From Streptomyces asiaticus (GTDB lineage: Bacteria; Actinomycetota; Actinomycetes; Streptomycetales; Streptomycetaceae): a stretch of DNA of 64,000 bases. This document shows positions 37,901 to 43,125 of this stretch, one piece after another. The stretch's first letter is position 1; each line of letters starts with the position of its first letter. The notes below the pieces were generated by a model, which saw only the letters and a program-made list of their open reading frames with translations, had not been told where the DNA came from and searched no databases. Where the stretch lies: NCBI RefSeq assembly GCF_018138715.1, contig NZ_JAGSHX010000006.1, forward strand, positions 8,804,001 to 8,868,000, in the 5' to 3' direction. The position numbers and the translations under genes are program-made.

Positions 37901-40900
37901 CGGTGTCGATCGCGTGGGGCTTCTGGGAGGAACGCAGCGAACTGACCGCCGACCTGGCCGAGGTGCAGCTGTCGAGGATCTCCCGGTCCGTGGGGGCCAG
38001 CATCAGCAGCGCACAAGGACTGGATCTGTTCGACGCGGCGCTCGCCGCCGACGAGCCGATGGTGCTGGCCACACCCCTGAACCTGCCCGCGTTGCGGGAC
38101 CAGGCCGCCGCGGGCACATTGCCCTCGATCCTGAGCGGACTGGTCACCGCTCCCGTCCGCCGGGCAGCCGACACCGGGCGCACTCCGGCCGGGCTGCGGC
38201 ACCAACTCGCCGGGGTGACAGAGGCCGAAAGGCAGCACCAGGTCATGCGCCTGGTGCAGGAACATGTGGCCGGCGTTCTGGGCCATGCCTCCGTGGAGTC
38301 GGTCGACACCTCGCGGACCTTCCAGGAGATCGGCTTCGACTCGCTGACCGCCGTGGAACTGCGCAACCGGATCAGCGCCGCCACCGGCATACGGCTGCCC
38401 GCCACCGCGGTCTTCGACCACCCCACGCCCCGGCTGCTGGCCGAGCGGGTGCTGGCCGAGGTAGGGGGCTCCCTGCCGACCGCCGCCCCGATCGCGCCGG
38501 TGTCGGCTGTGGACGACGAGCCGATCGTGATTGTGGGCATGAGCTGCCGCTTCCCCGGCGGCGTCGAGTCCCCCGAGGACCTGTGGCACCTGGTCCACTC
38601 GGCCACCGACGCGGTCTCCGGGCTACCCACGGACCGTGGCTGGGACCTGGCCACCTTGTCCGGTGCCCAGGGCGGCGTCGGCGCTTCGTACGCCCGGGAC
38701 GGTGGATTCCTTTACGACGCGGCTGCGTTCGACGCCGGATTCTTCGGGATCTCGCCGCGCGAGGCGACCGCGATGGATCCGCAGCAGCGGCTGCTGCTCG
38801 AGGCGGCCTGGGAGGTGTTCGAGCGGGCCGGAATCGCCCCGGACACGCTCAAAGGCAGCCGGACGGGCGTCTTCACCGGCGTGATGTACCACGACTACGG
38901 CTCGTGGCTCACCGATGTCCCGGAGGACGTCGAGGGCTATCTGGGCACAGGCATCGCGGGCAGTGTGGCGTCCGGGCGGCTCGCCTATACGTTCGGCCTG
39001 GAGGGGCCTGCCCTGACGGTGGACACGGCCTGCTCCTCTTCCCTGGTGGCGCTGCATTTGGCGACCGAGTCGCTACGGCGCGGGGAGTGCTCGCTGGCAC
39101 TCGCGGGCGGAGTCACCGTACTGGCGACTCCGCAGGTCTTCGTGGAGTTCACACGCCAGGGCGGACTCGCATCGGATGGCCGGTGCAAACCCTTTGCCGC
39201 CGGTGCGGATGGGACGGGTTGGTCGGAGGGTGTCGGGCTGCTGCTGCTGGAGCGGTTGTCGGATGCTGAGCGGCTTGGGCATCGGGTGTTGGCGGTGGTG
39301 CGTGGTAGTGCGGTGAATCAGGATGGTGCGTCGAATGGTTTGACGGCGCCGAATGGTCCGTCGCAGCAGCGGGTGATCCGGCAGGCGCTGGCGAACGCCG
39401 GGCTCGCCGCCCGGGATGTGGATGCGGTGGAGGCGCATGGTACGGGTACGACGCTGGGTGATCCGATCGAGGCGCAGGCGCTGCTTGCCACGTACGGTCA
39501 GGGTCGGGATGTGGGTCGGCCGTTGTGGTTGGGGTCGGTGAAGTCGAACATCGGTCATACGCAGGCGGCTGCGGGTGTGGCTGGTGTGATCAAGATGGTG
39601 ATGGCGATGCGGCACGGTGTGCTGCCGCGGAGTCTGCACATCGATGAGCCGACACCGCATGTGGATTGGTCCACCGGCGCGGTGGAGCTCCTGGAGGAGC
39701 ACACGGGCTGGCCGGAGGCCGGGCGGCCCCGCCGAGCGGGTGTCTCGTCGTTTGGGGCGAGCGGCACCAACGCCCATGTGATTCTTGAGCAGGCCACCGA
39801 CATGGCGGATGAACCTGAGCAAGGGCCGGAGCGGAACGAACTGCCGGCGATTCCCTGGGTGCTCTCCGCTGGCGACGAGGCGGGTTTGCGGGCGCAGGTC
39901 GTACGGCTACGGGCCTTCGCGGACCGGAATCCGGATCTGGATCCGGCGGATGTGGGGTGGTCGTTGGCGACTGGGCGTGCTGGGTTGTCGCATCGTGCGG
40001 TGGTGGTGGGTGCGGATCGTGAGGAGTTGTTGGGGGCTTTGGCGGGTGCTCCGGTGGTGGGTGTTCCGGTGGCGGGTGGGTTGGGTGTGTTGTTTGCGGG
40101 TCAGGGGTCGCAGCGGTTGGGGATGGGGCGTGGGTTGTATGAGGCGTATCCGGTGTTTGCTGCGGTGTGGGATGAGGTGTGTGGGGAGCTGGATCGGTAT
40201 CTGGATCGGCCTGTGGGTGAGGTGGTGTGGGGTGATGATGCCGGGCTGATCGGGGAGACGGCGTATACGCAAGCGGGGCTGTTCGCGTTGGAAGTGGCGC
40301 TGTTTGCGTTGGTGTCCTCGTGGGGTGTGAAGCCGGACTATCTGCTGGGTCATTCGATTGGTGAGTTGGCTGCGGCGTATGTGGCGGGTGTGTGGTCGTT
40401 GGAGGACGCGGCCAGGGTGGTGGCGGCGCGGGGTCGTTTGATGCAGGCGTTGCCGTCGGGTGGGGCGATGGTGGCGGTGGCGGCGTCGGAGGATGAGGTG
40501 CGGCCGCTGCTGACCGATGGGGTGGCGGTTGCGGCGGTGAATGGTCCCGAGGCGGTGGTGGTCTCGGGGGATGAGGATGCGGTGCACGCCATCGAGGAGA
40601 CGTTCGCCATGGGTGGGGCGCGGACGCGGCGGTTGCGGGTGAGTCATGCGTTCCATTCGGCTCGTATGGACGGCATGCTCGCCGAGTTCGGCGAGGTGCT
40701 GAACGGCGTTGAGTTCCGTGCTCCGAGCGTGCCCGTCGTATCGAACGTGTCCGGTGTGGTGGCGGGTGAAGAGCTCTGTTCGCCGGAATATTGGGTGCGG
40801 CATGTGCGGGAGACGGTCCGGTTCGCCGATGGGCTGGACACCCTCCGCGGGCTGGGGGTGGGTTCCTTCCTGGAGCTGGGGCCGGACGGGACGTTGACCG

Positions 40901-43068
40901 CGCTGGCCGACGGCGATGGACTGCCGGTGCTGCGCCGGGACCGCCCGGAGCCCCTGACCGTCATGGCTGCTTTGGGCGGGCTGCACGTCCGGGGCGTCCA
41001 GATTGACTGGGATGCGGTGTTCCCGGGTGCTCGGCGGGTTGATTTGCCGACGTATGCCTTCCAGCGTGAGCGGTTCTGGTTGGAGTCGTCCCCTGAGCGG
41101 TCTGCGACGAGCGCGGTGGACGCGGCGTTCTGGGATGCGGTCGAGCGTGGGGATCTCGGTTCGTTCGGCATCGATGCCGAACAGCCGCTCAGCGCCGCAC
41201 TGCCCGCCCTCTCGTCCTGGCGGAGGGCGTGGCAGGAGCAGTCGGTTATCGACGCGTGGCGTTATCGGCTCGGCTGGACGGCGATCCCGGCGGTGCCGGG
41301 GGAGGTGGTCCTCACTGGCACGTGGCTGGTTGTGGTCGAGCCGGGTGCGGACGGCACCGATGTGGCTGCTGCGTTGCGGTCGGCCGGGGCCAGTGTCGAG
41401 GTTGTGACGGGCGTGACGTCGGCGGAGCTGGGCGCGGGGCCGGTCGCGGGTGTGGTGTCGTTGTTGTCGGTCGAGGCGACGGTGTCGCTGCTGCAAGCCC
41501 TTGTGGCGGCTGAGGTGGATGGCCCGTTGTGGTGTGTCACGCGTGGTGCGGTCTCGGCGCTCGACGGGGACCTGGTGGATCCTGACCAGGCCGGCATCTG
41601 GGGTCTGGGCCGGGTGATCGGTCTGGAGTATCCGGATCGTTGGGGTGGGTTGATCGATCTGCCTGCCGAACTGGACGATCGTGCTGGGAGGGCGCTGGTC
41701 GGCATTCTCGCGGGGGACGCGGGTGAGGATCAGGTGGCCATCCGTGCCGCCGGGGCTTGGGGCGCCCGTTTGATGCGGGCGGTGACGCCGATGGGGGGTG
41801 TGGGTGAGGTAGCGGCCAGGTGGTGTGGGCGTGGTACTGCGCTGGTCACCGGTGGTACGGGTGCTCTGGGTCGGCAGGTGGCGCGTTGGCTGGTGGACAG
41901 GGGTGTGGAGCGGGTTGTGCTGACGAGCCGTCGGGGGGGCGAGGCGCCGGGTGCCGGCGAGCTGGTGGCCGAGTTGGGGAGCCGGGTGCGGGTTGTGGCC
42001 TGTGATGTGGGTGATCGTGAGGCGCTCGCGGCTGTTCTGGCGACGGTTCCGGATGTGCGGATCATCGTGCATGCGGCGGGTGTCCTTGACGACGGGGTGC
42101 TTGAGTCGCTGTCCCCTGAGCGGGTCCGTGCGGTGATGCGGGCCAAGGCCGAGGGCGCCCGCCATCTCCATGAGTTGACCCGTGACACCGACCTTGATGC
42201 TTTCGTGTTGTTCTCCTCGGCTGCCGGGACTGTGGGCAATGCGGGTCAGGGGAGCTATGCGGCGGCCAACGCCGTTCTGGACGGGCTGGCGTGGCGGCGT
42301 CGGGCCGAGGGCCTGGTGGCCACGTCGGTGGCCTGGGGAGCCTGGGCCGACAGCGGCATGGGAGCCGGGCACGCACGGGCCATGGCACCACGGCTGGCGC
42401 TGGCAGCCCTTCAGCGAGCGTTGGACGACGACGAAACCGCACTGATGATCGCAGACATCGACTGGGAGCACTTCGGCTCCCGGTTCACCGCCGTACGGCC
42501 GAGCCCGCTGCTGAGCGAACTGCTGCCCCGCTTCAGCGCGCCGATGGAACCGGTCGAGGCACTCGCCACCCGGTTGCGGGGCATGTCGCGGATCGAGCGC
42601 GATCGGGCGGTGCTGGAGCTGGTCCGTGCCCAAGTGGCGGCCGTGCTGGGGCATGCGAAGCCCGCTTCGGTCGACCCCTCGCGGACCTTCCAGGAAGTCG
42701 GCTTCGACTCGCTGACCGCGGTGGAGCTGCGGAACCGGCTGGCCACCGCCACCGGCGTACCGTTCCCGGGGTCGGTCATCTTCGACTATCCGACTCCCGC
42801 GGCGCTCGCCGACCATGTCCGGGCCCGGTTCGTTCCGGACAAGGACGAGGACGAGGGCGGCGCGGCGTCCGTGCTCGACGAGCTGACCAGGCTGGAAGCC
42901 GTGCTGTCCGACCTGTCCCCGAGCGACGTGGCCGGTGCCGAGGTCGCCGCGAAGATCAAGAGCCTGCTGTCCCATTGGGGAGCGGCCACCAACAGTGACA
43001 TCGACATGGATTCCGCGACGGACGAGGAGATGTTCGACCTCCTCGGCAAGGAGTTCGGGATCTCGTGA
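25921..43068 (+). CDS. type I modular PKS 1: loading module and extension modules 1-3
   Basis: The protein has 5715 residues. Layout: KSQ-AT-ACP, then KS-AT-KR-ACP, KS-AT-DH-KR-ACP and KS-AT-KR-ACP, ending in a helical C-terminal docking domain. The loading KS has Gln192 in place of the active Cys, so it decarboxylates malonyl-ACP and starts the chain with acetate. Extension KS cysteines are at 1239, 2698 and 4371; ACP serines at 1010, 2466, 4141 and 5597. AT motifs predict malonyl (loading), methylmalonyl, methylmalonyl and malonyl. ATG 25921 has GAGG six bases upstream; GTG 25894, overlapping the NRPS stop as GTGA, is an alternative adding nine residues. PKS 2 follows after 57 bases. Because this protein has its own starter module, it must be the first enzyme of the assembly line. 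Confidence 0.95.
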   Translation: MEPDEAVAVVGMSCRFPQAPDPEAFWRLLSEGISAIGEVPAGRWTDDRPTPSGTDDRPTPSGADDRSTPSGTDDRSTPPAIRRGGFIDGVDRFDPAFFGISPREAAAMDPQQRLMLELAWEGLEDAGIVPATLRGATVGAFIGAGSDDYASLIRARGRSHHTLTGTQRGMIANRLSHVFGLSGPSVTVDAAQASSLVAVHMAVESVRRGESRLALAGGVNLNLSAETAADIAAFGALSPDGRCFTFDARANGYVRGEGGGLVVLKPLSDALADGDTVYCVIEGSAVNNDGGGASLTAPDPDGQRQVLRLAQRRAAISPEAVQYVELHGTGTALGDPAEAAALGAVFGRSGARPVQLGSVKTNIGHLEAAAGIAGLLKTALAIHHRQLPAGLNYRTPNPRIPMGELNLEMRLAPGEWPRPDNRLVAGVSSFGMGGTNCHVLLAEPLVGVPSHASAQHPEPESLPSPIPAPAPAPTSIPAPALVPVPLPLSGVSAAALRGQAMRLRSYLERSPHLTDLSFSLATTRTSFDHRAVLITGQATDAAHGLDALAEGGTVAGLVTGTARVAGKLAFAFAGQGSQRLGMGRELSAVFPVFAQALDEVCTALDAHLDRPLRDVIHGDDAELLNRTVYAQAGLFAVEVALFRLLEDFGLVPDLLIGHSLGEVSAAHVAGVLSLADAAAFVAARGRLMQAVTEPGAMVSLEATEDEVTRTLMAGGASDDDARVCVAAVNGPTATVISGDERAVLDLAVEWTRRGRRTKRLRTSHAFHSPHLDPVLDELRHIAESLTYRAPRIPLVSNVTGRRATAEELCSPEYWVRHVRRTVRFLDGVRCLEDEGVTTIVELGPDKALTTLARDCLTGPGTLVGTLRRDRPEPPALVTALAELYVSGVEVAWSPLVSGGRRIPLPTYAFQRQRYWFSAPSPETPSPETPGPETPGPESGTTPGHGVTSGSERTDTGLSGGEARDTGTRDTGLSGGGMLGMVRAHAAVVLGYESATAIGAEHTFKQLGFDSITAVELCERLGAATALPLPGTLLFDYPTPAALAEHLHRRLHGRTDERAVPATVPTPDGGDPVVIVGMGCRFPGRAHSPEDLWRIVADGEDAISGFPSDRGWDLDGLYHPDPDRPGTSYARDGGFLYDAAEFDAGFFGISPREAEAMDPQQRLLLETSWEALERAGIPAEHIKGSSTGVFIGASSVGYAADAGSAAEGYQLTGTAASVASGRVSYALGLEGPAVTVDTACSSSLVALHLAVQSLRAGECSLALAGGVTVMATPAMFVEFSRQRGLATDGRCKAFAAAADGTGWAEGVGVLVVERLSDAERLGHRVLAVVRGSAVNQDGASNGLTAPNGPSQQRVIRQALASAGLVASDVDAVEAHGTGTTLGDPIEAQALLATYGQDRDTNRPLWLGSLKSNIGHAQAAAGVAGVIKMVMAMRHGVLPRTLHVDEPSPHVDWSGGRVELLTATTPWPTNGGLRRAGVSSFGVSGTNAHVILEQAPEIAQPTGPIEEGDREAAAVAWVLSGQGEAGLRAQAERLRAFMAADPRPTPAEVGWSLASTRTTLSHRAVVVGAGHDELLRGVNAVANGTPAPGVVRGTGSSGDVVFVFPGQGSQWAGMALELLEHSPVFAERMRECADELAPFVEWSLFDVLGDEVALGRVDVVQPVLWAVMVSLAELWRSFGVVPSVVVGHSQGEIAAACVAGGLSLEDGARVVALRSRALLALSGRGGMVSVPVAADRLRGRAGLSVAAVNGPASTVVSGSVEVLDGVLAEFPEAKRIPVDYASHSVQVEGIREGLAEALAPVRPCAGEVPFYSTVTGRLMDTIELDAEYWYRNLRETVEFQSTVEALIDQGHTVFVEASPHPVLTLGIQDTADATDTDIVVTGSLRRDDGTVQRFLTSLSELHVRGVRIDWGPLFAGVSPVELPTYAFQRERFWLGADIAESAVDTWRYQISWKPLPDMDTPALSGTWLAVVPEGDEWAMAGARALVESGTASVRTLQVSRDADRRTLAGLLTDAAGSEDIAGVVSFLAADEVPHPAHPALSRGMAHTVELLCSLTTAAVEAPLWCVTRAAVTALPADQAPSPAQAAVWGFGRVAGLERPERWGGLIDLPVHCDAHVLRRFVAVLAQAAGEDQVAVRPSAALGRRLEPAPRTGPAGTWRPHGTVLITGGTGVLGAHVARWLAQSGAEHLVLLSRRGPQAPGAAVLDDELTALGVRVTVTACDVTDRAALAGVLASVPDLTAVVHLAGTVRFGNSIDADLDEYAGVFDAKVTGALHLDALLDHSSLEAFVLFSSAAAVWGGVGQAGYAAANALLDAVAQRRRARGLPATSIGWGTWGGSLAPEDEERLSRIGLRPMRPEVAVTELRHVVGSAEPCPAIADVDWETFGPAFTAGRPSPLLSELPQLRNTSGSMAVAGDHAALRRRLTGVSAVDQARTLVDLVREHAAELLGHRGPAAIDPTVPFRQLGFDSLTAVELRTRLNAATGLRLPATLLFDHPSCRAVADLLRSELLGDRSDSLAASSATEAVPAGVVASDEPIAIVAMSCRFPGGIETPEDLWRVVSEGRDVLSDFPDDRGWDVDALYDPDPDRPGTSYVRTGGFLHDAAEFDPELFGISPREALAMDPQQRLLLESAWQVLERARMAPTSLRSSRTGVFIGGWGQGYPSASDEGYALTGAATSVMSGRIAYALGLEGPALTVDTACSSSLVALHLASEALRRGECSLALAGGVTVMATPSTFVEFSRQRGLAPDGRCKPFAGAADGTGWGEGVGMLLLERLSDAERLGHRVLAVMRGSAVNQDGVSNGLTAPNGPSQQRVIRQALASAGLVASDVDAVEAHGTGTTLGDPIEAQALLATYGQGRDADQPLWLGSLKSNISHTQAAAGVAGVIKMVMAMRHGVLPQTLHVDEPTPHVDWSAGAVRLLTERTPWPETDRPRRAGVSAFGVSGTNAHVIVEQAPEAESIEPPRTDPVTVPWVLSGASEAGLRAQVEGLRAFADDNPALDPVDVGWSLASTRALLPYRTVVVGTGLDELRRGLDAAEVVGAAEPDRGAVLVFPGQGSQWVGMALELVGSSPVFAGRLGECADALAPFVEWSLWDVLGDEVALGRVDVVQPVLWAVMVSLAELWCSFGVVPSVVVGHSQGEIAAACVAGGLSLEDGARVVALRSRALLALSGRGGMVSVPVAADRLRGRVGLSVAAVNGPVSTVVSGSVEVLDGVLAEFPEAKRIPVDYASHSSQVEEVREGLAEALAPVRPRAGEVPFFSTVTGRLMDTVGLDAEYWYRNLRETVEFQSAIEGLLELGHTVFVEASPHPVLTVGIQDTADATDTDVLVTGSLRRDGGDLASFLTALARLHVRGVAVEWREAFSGLDAHVVDLPTYAFQRRRFWAASLRQTPGAAEFDHPLLGAVVPLPDSGGGLLTGVLTLAGQPWLAEHSVAGVVLFPGTGFVELVLQAGLRWGCGVVEELTLEGPLVVPERGEVEVQVSVGGVDGAGCRSVSVFSCRGGEWVRHAVGVLGVGEGVVPGGEVWPPVGAEWVGVEGVYGVLAERGYAYGPVFQGLRDAWRRGDEVFVEVEVPAEARADAARCAIHPALLDAGLHGVGLGGLISDDGRAYLPFSWSGVRLHAVGASAVRMTLTPAGPDAVSLRVTDEAGEAVLTVDSLVLRPVTEGQLAEAEIGNRDVLHRVEWVDAGACSVGSFVEWGEVAAGGAVPDCVVLAGVDVAGVLEVLRAWVVEERFEGSRLVVVTRGAVSVSGEGAEDVGGGAVWGLVRSAQSEHPGRFVLVDADVDMDVVPDVVGLGEWQVAVRGGRVWVPRLVDAGVSVGGGVVRGELGSGVALVTGGTGLLGGLVARHLVSAYGVGELVLVSRRGPDAPGVRALVGELEGLGARVRVVACDVADRGAVAELVGSIEGLRVVVHAAGAVDDGVIGSLDAGRLRGVMGAKAWGAWHLHELTRELDLSAFVLFSSAAGVLGNAGQGGYAAANGFLDALAVHRRGRGLPAVSIAWGFWEERSELTADLAEVQLSRISRSVGASISSAQGLDLFDAALAADEPMVLATPLNLPALRDQAAAGTLPSILSGLVTAPVRRAADTGRTPAGLRHQLAGVTEAERQHQVMRLVQEHVAGVLGHASVESVDTSRTFQEIGFDSLTAVELRNRISAATGIRLPATAVFDHPTPRLLAERVLAEVGGSLPTAAPIAPVSAVDDEPIVIVGMSCRFPGGVESPEDLWHLVHSATDAVSGLPTDRGWDLATLSGAQGGVGASYARDGGFLYDAAAFDAGFFGISPREATAMDPQQRLLLEAAWEVFERAGIAPDTLKGSRTGVFTGVMYHDYGSWLTDVPEDVEGYLGTGIAGSVASGRLAYTFGLEGPALTVDTACSSSLVALHLATESLRRGECSLALAGGVTVLATPQVFVEFTRQGGLASDGRCKPFAAGADGTGWSEGVGLLLLERLSDAERLGHRVLAVVRGSAVNQDGASNGLTAPNGPSQQRVIRQALANAGLAARDVDAVEAHGTGTTLGDPIEAQALLATYGQGRDVGRPLWLGSVKSNIGHTQAAAGVAGVIKMVMAMRHGVLPRSLHIDEPTPHVDWSTGAVELLEEHTGWPEAGRPRRAGVSSFGASGTNAHVILEQATDMADEPEQGPERNELPAIPWVLSAGDEAGLRAQVVRLRAFADRNPDLDPADVGWSLATGRAGLSHRAVVVGADREELLGALAGAPVVGVPVAGGLGVLFAGQGSQRLGMGRGLYEAYPVFAAVWDEVCGELDRYLDRPVGEVVWGDDAGLIGETAYTQAGLFALEVALFALVSSWGVKPDYLLGHSIGELAAAYVAGVWSLEDAARVVAARGRLMQALPSGGAMVAVAASEDEVRPLLTDGVAVAAVNGPEAVVVSGDEDAVHAIEETFAMGGARTRRLRVSHAFHSARMDGMLAEFGEVLNGVEFRAPSVPVVSNVSGVVAGEELCSPEYWVRHVRETVRFADGLDTLRGLGVGSFLELGPDGTLTALADGDGLPVLRRDRPEPLTVMAALGGLHVRGVQIDWDAVFPGARRVDLPTYAFQRERFWLESSPERSATSAVDAAFWDAVERGDLGSFGIDAEQPLSAALPALSSWRRAWQEQSVIDAWRYRLGWTAIPAVPGEVVLTGTWLVVVEPGADGTDVAAALRSAGASVEVVTGVTSAELGAGPVAGVVSLLSVEATVSLLQALVAAEVDGPLWCVTRGAVSALDGDLVDPDQAGIWGLGRVIGLEYPDRWGGLIDLPAELDDRAGRALVGILAGDAGEDQVAIRAAGAWGARLMRAVTPMGGVGEVAARWCGRGTALVTGGTGALGRQVARWLVDRGVERVVLTSRRGGEAPGAGELVAELGSRVRVVACDVGDREALAAVLATVPDVRIIVHAAGVLDDGVLESLSPERVRAVMRAKAEGARHLHELTRDTDLDAFVLFSSAAGTVGNAGQGSYAAANAVLDGLAWRRRAEGLVATSVAWGAWADSGMGAGHARAMAPRLALAALQRALDDDETALMIADIDWEHFGSRFTAVRPSPLLSELLPRFSAPMEPVEALATRLRGMSRIERDRAVLELVRAQVAAVLGHAKPASVDPSRTFQEVGFDSLTAVELRNRLATATGVPFPGSVIFDYPTPAALADHVRARFVPDKDEDEGGAASVLDELTRLEAVLSDLSPSDVAGAEVAAKIKSLLSHWGAATNSDIDMDSATDEEMFDLLGKEFGIS
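26053..26160 (+). repeat. 27-base minisatellite in the KSQ domain
   Basis: Four 27-base units start at 26053, 26080, 26107 and 26134, encoding TDDRPTPSG-type blocks. They replace the variable loop between the VPAGRW and RRGGFIDGVD motifs, where other KS domains carry a DPDPD-type sequence. Confidence 0.9.
28678..28737 (+). repeat. 15-base repeat in the loading AT-ACP linker
   Basis: Four 15-base units (28678, 28693, 28708, 28723) encode SPETP, SPETP, GPETP and GPESG. They sit just after the AT C-terminal motif YAFQRQRYWF and lengthen the flexible linker to the ACP. Confidence 0.85.
29128..33430 (+). other. PKS module 1: KS-AT(methylmalonyl)-KR-ACP
   Basis: KS Cys codon is 29635-29637. AT has GHSQGE (30973) and YASHS (31252), the methylmalonyl signature. 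KR has GGTGVLG (32413), lacks the LDD motif (it reads HLAGTVRFGNS), and has Trp at 32803 (AVWGG) before the catalytic Tyr (32827): an A-type ketoreductase, unlike the other KRs here. ACP Ser is 33316-33318. Predicted unit: CH(CH3) next to a hydroxyl of L configuration. Confidence 0.85.
34631..34835 (+). repeat. duplicated KS end, copy 1 (module 2)
   Basis: About 205 bases covering the KS C-terminus and linker match 44351-44555 in module 4 with one mismatch seen by eye (constant offset 9720). Confidence 0.9.
35194..35860 (+). repeat. conserved AT block, module 2 copy
   Basis: G/T-rich AT segment nearly identical to 54796-55462 in module 6 (constant offset 19602 at both GHSQGE and YASHS). Closely similar blocks occur in modules 1 (about 30850-31440) and 7 (about 60885-61530). 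Confidence 0.85.
36229..36638 (+). repeat. duplicated DH block, copy 1 (module 2)
   Basis: About 410 G/T-rich bases from the DH active-site Pro onward match 46012-46421 of module 4 (offset 9783), with a single T/G difference noticed before the 3' end. Confidence 0.9.
38512..42840 (+). other. PKS module 3: KS-AT(malonyl)-KR-ACP
   Basis: KS Cys codon is 39031-39033. AT has GHSIGE (40348) and HAFHS (40645), the malonyl signature. KR has GGTGALG (41851) and LDD (42085-42093), B-type. ACP Ser is 42709-42711. The hydroxyl made here is a good candidate for the macrolactone oxygen if the product is meridamycin-like. Two acidic helices and ATDEEMFDLLGKEFGIS (about 42850-43065) form the C-terminal docking domain. 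Confidence 0.87.
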
Positions 43069-43125
43069 ACCTGCCGTCGAGTTCGCCTCCGAGTGAGTCC
43101 AGCACCGCGTTGAGAGGGCCGTCCT

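Larger units (their letters stand above)
33511..38460 (+). other. PKS module 2: KS-AT(methylmalonyl)-DH-KR-ACP
   Basis: KS Cys codon is 34012-34014; the motif before the third catalytic residue reads NISH instead of NIGH (34528-34539). AT has GHSQGE (35317) and YASHS (35596). DH has HSVAGVVLFP (36202-36231) and DAGLH (36682), so it looks active. KR has GGTGLLG (37420) and VDD (37666-37674), B-type. ACP Ser is 38341-38343. Predicted unit: a trisubstituted alkene with methyl. Confidence 0.87.
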
